DNA of 64,000 bases, taken from positions 3,080,481 to 3,144,480 of the forward strand of contig OY282383.1 of NCBI GenBank assembly GCA_958295855.1, given 5' to 3'. Below, in pieces: positions 60,325-64,000 of this stretch (the stretch's first letter is position 1; the number at the start of each line of letters is the position of its first letter). The notes under the pieces were generated by a model. The model did no database searches. It worked only from the letters and a program-made list of their open reading frames with translations, and was not told the DNA's origin. Source of the stretch: an uncultured Poribacteria bacterium. GTDB lineage: Bacteria; Poribacteria; WGA-4E; WGA-3G. The translations under genes were made by a program, and so were the position numbers.

Positions 60325-61413
60325 TTATGAAGGACACAGGTTGATTGCCGCATTCACATCTCTGTCGCACGTGAAACCACACTCACCGCAGTGATAGGTA
60401 CGTTCAGAGAGGTCAAGTTCCGTCTTTTTGTGCCCACATGAACTGCACGTCTTGCTACTTGCAAAGAACATGGCAGCTTCCGTGACAGGGGTGCCACACC
60501 GTTCCGCTTTATACTTTATCATCGTTAAAAAGCGGGACAGGGCAGCGTCTGCTATGTGCTTTGCCAGTTTCTTGTTCTTTAGCATACCGCTGACGTTCAA
60601 CGTCTCTATACCAATAGCCGATGCTTTCCGAACGATGCTGGTTGAGGCTTTGTGATGAGAATCTTCACGGATACAGGATATTCTATAGTGAATGCTGGCA
60701 AGCTGTTTACGGGCTTTGTGCCAGTTACTTGAGAACCTCGTCTTCCGTGACAGCATTCGCCCAGCACGCCTCAACTTCCGCAGGTAAACCTTCAGCGGCC
60801 TGCGGTTTTCATACGTCGTGCCATCGGATAGCGTTGCCAGTGTATTGATACCCACGTCAACACCTACAGGCAGGCGGTCATCAATCAGTGGCATCTGAAC
60901 CATCGAATTACCTTCATCAGTGTGGACCAGAATGGATACGAACCACTTGTCATCTTTTCGGGAGACGACGACTCTGCCAATCTCACCTGTCCATCGCAAC
61001 TCTTCACGCATTCTCACCCATCCGATGACAGGCAATTTGACGCGCTTTTTGTAGACTTTCACAGAATCTTTGCCGTTATCCGCTTGGTATGATTGCTTAC
61101 CACTTCGGTTCTTCGGCACGGGGAATCGGTTCTGTCCACTCCGCCAACGTTTCACGGCATCGTTGAAGTGATGGATGGCATTCTTGCTAGCATTCTGACT
61201 CATCGCATCACACCAAGGAAAGACTTCACGCTTCCGGGCGTTGAATTCCTTTTTGATGTCATACAACGTCTTCCAATTGCCATCATCTAATCCGCTCTTG
61301 AATGAGGACAGCGCGGCGTTGTAGGCAACACGGGCGTAACCACAGTGCTGAGCCAGCAAGGTGGCTTGCTTATTATTTGGATTGAGTTGAATCTTCTGCG
61401 TTCGCAGAGACAT
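60325..61413 (-). CDS. tnpB: TnpB RNA-guided nuclease, stand-alone (IS1341-type)
   Basis: 362 residues from the ATG at 61413 (AGGAGAG upstream); the open frame runs 20 codons further but lacks a ribosome site. HTH and wedge domain first, then RuvC-I Asp in VGVDVGINTLATLSDG, RuvC-II Glu in IGIETLNVSG, a Cys4 zinc finger CSSCG...CGECG and RuvC-III Asp in CDRDVNAAINL. All catalytic residues are kept, so it may be active. No tnpA is beside it, so it depends on a transposase in trans or is a domesticated copy. Different branch from the zinc-less TnpB at 18975. Confidence 0.9.
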   Translation of the reverse strand: MSLRTQKIQLNPNNKQATLLAQHCGYARVAYNAALSSFKSGLDDGNWKTLYDIKKEFNARKREVFPWCDAMSQNASKNAIHHFNDAVKRWRSGQNRFPVPKNRSGKQSYQADNGKDSVKVYKKRVKLPVIGWVRMREELRWTGEIGRVVVSRKDDKWFVSILVHTDEGNSMVQMPLIDDRLPVGVDVGINTLATLSDGTTYENRRPLKVYLRKLRRAGRMLSRKTRFSSNWHKARKQLASIHYRISCIREDSHHKASTSIVRKASAIGIETLNVSGMLKNKKLAKHIADAALSRFLTMIKYKAERCGTPVTEAAMFFASSKTCSSCGHKKTELDLSERTYHCGECGFTCDRDVNAAINLCPS

Positions 61414-61807
61414 AGTCTCTCCTCTTAGGGACTCGTGTGTCGTGCTATACTTTGGATTTAGGTGGGCAGGCACCAGTTGAGATGCTGGCGATCCATCCTG
61501 CCCAACACGATAACACCAGTATAACTGACTTCCAAAATAAATGCCAGCACTTTTTCGCCTGAGAGATTTGATTAGATTTGTTTAGGAATGACCAGATTTT
61601 ACGCCACTGCAACTTGCCCTATACTTCCTCACAGACGACGGAGCAGAGCGCCAAACAACTCAACGTCATCCCAACGACGCTTTCAAATTGGGCATGCTGA
61701 GACAACTAGAAACAATTTCAGAAAGAGCCACACGGAAAGAAACGTCAAGAGGCTCCTAACGCCATTGAAGCATAAGAAACATCCGATTTTCTAATATTTT
61801 TTCTCTT

Positions 61808-61840
61808 AACACGTTTTGTCATTTTTGATAAAATCGTGTT
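61808..61840. terminator. AT-rich hairpin, possible transcription end
   Basis: AACACGTTTTGTCA pairs imperfectly with TGATAAAATCGTGTT around a T-rich loop. No gene ends next to it, so its role is uncertain. Confidence 0.3.
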
Positions 61841-62123
61841 TGTAATTGGCAGCCTCACTTATGTTTAGAGGTGCGTCGGCGGTGAGAATAACACTGACGA
61901 CGCGGAGAACCCGGTTTCCATAGAGTGAGTATGACAGGGCTGGTTCCCTATTGTATCATGAAATGCACTTTTTGGGTATTTTTAGGGGGCCAGGACGCGC
62001 GTGCAAGAAGTGTGGATGCCCGATGACGCAATTTTTGCGCCTACCTACAATTTTTGCAGCTTCTTAAGCAATTGTTGCGTATAGCAGCGAGGCAGGCGCT
62101 GACAAAGGCATTCCATTTTTTCC

Positions 62124-62149
62124 GTAGGGGTAGTGCCTTGTGCCTACCC
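62124..62149. repeat. F3 repeat, variant copy
   Basis: GTAGGGGTAGTGCC TTGTGCCTACCC: same plan as the pair at 49018 and 49081, with a compensating change in the stem (C to T and G to A). Confidence 0.75.
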
Positions 62150-62279
62150 TTCCGTAAAAGTCAGTGCTTATGCCGACTTTGATAAACCGAGTGTGTGCGT
62201 GTGTTTTACAGACATCCGAGTGAGAATCGCCTTGAGATGTCAGTGGTTTTGTCCGAGAATGTGCTTTTATTTATAGAGT

Positions 62280-62295
62280 TGGCACGAAACTTGCT
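62280..62295 (+). promoter_or_regulatory. Perfect sigma-54 (-24/-12) promoter
   Basis: TGGCACG AAAC TTGCT, an exact match to the RpoN consensus. It points to the gene at 62399, about 104 bp downstream, a similar distance to the other sigma-54 site in the window. Confidence 0.87.
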
Positions 62296-62398
62296 TAATG
62301 TGCTATTATGCGGAGAGAGCACCATGGTCTCCCTCACGAGGGGTGCCCGACAGGCGCGTCTCACTCCCTATACTGAATAATACCCCGGAGGTGACATA

Positions 62399-63139
62399 AT
62401 GTTCCGTGATTTACTCTCCAGCCGCGCGATGCACGTTGGGCTCGTTTTTTTTGTGCTGATTGTTGGGGGTACGCAGCTCTATAGTTGGCACGTCCGACGC
62501 ACCAGCCAAGAAGCATTGGAGCGGACAAAGCGAATTGTGCAACAACTTGAAAACAAGAAAGAGACACGCACCGCACAGGATGTAGGGGTTTCCACAGATA
62601 CCGAGACACTCGAGCCATCGGAAGTGCCCATTATCTCTGATGAAATGCCAACGATGTCAGAGGAAACGGATGCATTCCTCACAGACGATACTGTTGACGT
62701 TGCGGATGCATTCCTACTCGACGATAAAACTCTCGCAGACGAGAAAGAAAACGCCGAGGGCCCCGTCTCACCCCATGGATTTGGCCCTTATCCTGAAGTG
62801 CCAGACGATTATCCAGTAAGCCGTTTTTCTTGGAAGTATACCTACGATGATCCCAAGCAGGAATTGTTAGCCCGCATAAGAATTGCGTTGTGGAGACAGG
62901 GAGTCCCTGTTGAAGGGGCAGTTTTTAAACAACGTAATGGGTTAATATACCCTACCATTCGCGGCACCGTCTATGTCGAATGGGACGGCGACTTTCCCAT
63001 TGGCATTTTAGGCCACCCAGATGATGATTTTGAGAGAATACGTTCAACACTTGAAGCTGGCGGGACTCCTGCCGGCATCACGGTTCTTGATTTCGATGAA
63101 GCGGGCATAGACCCGTATCAGTTTCTTAACATACAATGA
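62399..63139 (+). CDS. Membrane-anchored protein under sigma-54 control, unknown function
   Basis: 246 residues; CGGAGGTGA precedes the ATG. Single transmembrane helix (about 12-29, HVGLVFFVLIVGGTQLYS), a short coiled coil (EALERTKRIVQQLENKKE), an acidic Asp/Glu/Thr-rich linker (60-125), and a globular C-terminal domain (about 130-246) with RFSWKYTYDDPKQELLARIRIALWRQG and YPTIRGTVYVEWD. No family recognised. Topology suggests an inner-membrane protein facing the periplasm. Control by RpoN is inferred from the upstream promoter; the activator is unknown. Confidence 0.72.
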   Translation: MFRDLLSSRAMHVGLVFFVLIVGGTQLYSWHVRRTSQEALERTKRIVQQLENKKETRTAQDVGVSTDTETLEPSEVPIISDEMPTMSEETDAFLTDDTVDVADAFLLDDKTLADEKENAEGPVSPHGFGPYPEVPDDYPVSRFSWKYTYDDPKQELLARIRIALWRQGVPVEGAVFKQRNGLIYPTIRGTVYVEWDGDFPIGILGHPDDDFERIRSTLEAGGTPAGITVLDFDEAGIDPYQFLNIQ

Positions 63140-63371
63140 AAAAGATGGACAGCGGACAACGCTCACACTCAAGCGCGGGTTCCTCCGCATCGGCGGAAAC
63201 ACCACTGATAACTGACAAACTGACAACTAACTGATAACCACCGAACCCAAGCTCAATTAAGTTGACACAATTTTGATTTTCAATTACACTATTTCCAAGA
63301 GTGCAGTTCTTACCTTCGATTTCAGGGCTATATGAAGCGACAGCACGTTTGCTGTTTCCAAGGAGGCTATC

Positions 63372-64000
63372 ATGTCAGAAATTCTCGTGCTATCCGGTGA
63401 AAACCATCGTTTTAATGCAAGCGCCAGCGTCATTCACGATTTTCTCGACGCGGATGCAGAAATTTCAGCGACGCTAACCGACGATAAAGAGATTTTAGCA
63501 TCAACGGAGTTGACTACCTACGATGCGTGTGTGTTTGGTACTGGGTTCACCCGCACGGAACGTCAAGCGGACGGATCTGTGGCGCGCGTGTCCGATTTAG
63601 CCCCATCCGAAGAAGATGGCTTGTTCCAATTTGTGCGTGATGGCAAGGGACTTGTCGGCATTCACGGCACTGCGTGGTGGATTGGCGGCCGTGCCGTTGA
63701 CCTCATCGGCGGGCATTCAAACTGGCATCCGCCCGGTTCAACCTTTACTGTTCATATTGAAGATGGCGACCATCCGACAACCCAAGGCGTTGCGGATTTT
63801 GATGTAGAAGATGAGATCTATATCTCTGCACATGATCCGCACATCCATGTGTTGGCATCCGCCGAATGGTTCGGCAAGGCGCACCCGATGGCCTGGGTCA
63901 AGCCGTACGGTTCAGGGCGTGTCTTTTATACTACCCTGGGCCACGGGCCCGGTACCTTTGAACGCGCGGGAATGCAAAAATTCCTCACGCAGGCAGTGAA
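63372..64000 (+). CDS. ThuA-like protein, N-terminal part (cut by window end)
   Basis: At least 209 residues, open at the right edge. AAGGAGGC precedes the ATG. ThuA (class-I glutamine-amidotransferase-like) marks: ILVLSGENHRFNAS at the start, FVRDGKGLVGIHGTAWW near residue 98, IGGHSNWHPPGSTF, HPTTQGVADFDVEDEIY and GSGRVFYTTLGHGPGTF near residue 190. Such proteins occur in trehalose or other sugar utilisation loci and as free-standing genes in Planctomycetes and Poribacteria; activity is not established. No partner visible. Confidence 0.88.
   Translation, partial: MSEILVLSGENHRFNASASVIHDFLDADAEISATLTDDKEILASTELTTYDACVFGTGFTRTERQADGSVARVSDLAPSEEDGLFQFVRDGKGLVGIHGTAWWIGGRAVDLIGGHSNWHPPGSTFTVHIEDGDHPTTQGVADFDVEDEIYISAHDPHIHVLASAEWFGKAHPMAWVKPYGSGRVFYTTLGHGPGTFERAGMQKFLTQAV

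Larger units (their letters stand above)
61414..62279. other. Long intergenic region left of tnpB
   Basis: Contains GGGCAGG...CCTGCCC arms (about 61464-61503) in the tnpB leader, an ATACTTCCTCA repeat (61621), a hairpin AACACGTTTTGTCA / TGATAAAATCGTGTT (61808-61840), palindromic TGCGCAA-type strings near 62027-62070 and an F3 variant (62124-62149). No gene could be supported. Confidence 0.5.

Noticed and set aside
60003..61961. 14-bp direct repeat CTATTGTATCATGA at 60003 and 61948, suspected ends of the TnpB element
   Set aside because: The first copy is explained as the -10 region of the purine operon promoter; the second lacks a -35. Probably chance or a shared promoter word.
1..64000. tRNA and rRNA genes
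   Set aside because: Inspected the larger intergenic regions for cloverleaf-like and rRNA-like sequence and found none that could be supported.

Overview
The window is bacterial DNA of about 50% GC, with a double-membrane cell plan (TonB, TonB-dependent receptors, a MacA-like adaptor). The gene families present (DUF1800/DUF1501/NHL trio, ThuA-like protein, Gfo/Idh oxidoreductase, enolase-superfamily enzyme, lamin-tail-domain exoprotein, DUF5916 protein) and the many short palindromes suggest an uncultured environmental lineage such as Candidatus Poribacteria or a PVC-like relative. That placement is inference from family content; no rRNA or tRNA gene was seen.

Layout. 0-12 kb: a SpoIIE-type phosphatase, a membrane-anchored coiled-coil protein, a 1435-aa reductase/ligase/ACP/acyltransferase fusion followed by a HAD-IB phosphatase (probably lipid chemistry), a TPR protein, a DegT-type aminotransferase, an acetyltransferase and a PhnP-like hydrolase. 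12-17 kb: an operon of two MacB-like permeases (no ATPase) and a long-hairpin adaptor. 17-28 kb: a repeat-rich accessory region with an IS607-like element whose tnpA gene is split, a sigma-54 activator gene that is also split, a 1537-aa lamin-tail exoprotein and a small secreted protein with a textbook sigma-54 promoter. 28-33 kb: oxidoreductase, DUF547 protein, enolase-superfamily enzyme, ABC-2 permease. 33-39.6 kb: two tandem, nearly identical single-chain restriction-modification genes. 40-43.7 kb: DUF1800, DUF1501 and NHL-propeller operon ending in a clear terminator. 43.9-55.5 kb: three paralogous TonB-dependent receptors, a DUF5916 surface protein and tonB. 55.7-60 kb: a purine operon (membrane protein, purF, small membrane protein, purM, FliG-like protein) behind a consensus sigma-70 promoter. 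60-64 kb: a stand-alone TnpB gene, a second perfect sigma-54 promoter with an anchored protein, and the start of a ThuA-like gene.

The most unusual signals are two. (1) Segment 20335-27624 (7290 bp) is circularly permuted: its two ends hold the two halves of one sigma-54 activator gene, while its two flanks hold the two halves of one IS607 tnpA gene. A single 2-bp crossover restores both genes in frame, as if a circle carrying the activator and its target genes had integrated into tnpA. (2) A 31-34 bp palindrome (here F1: GGTAT arms around CCCCTGCAAAGCAGGGG) occurs at least 13 times, often inside genes. It lies in frame in the lipid fusion, twice in TnpB and three times in one TonB receptor (plus a copy that supplies its start codon), breaks tnpA, and sits inside another repeat. 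It behaves like the Rickettsia palindromic elements. Further families (F2: CACGCATTTTCAATGCGTG; F3: GTAGGGGCAG...CTGCCCC; F4: a 75-bp element with CCTTGCG/CGCAAGG ends) are interspersed, F2 also entering the purM N-terminus and the DUF5916 N-terminus.
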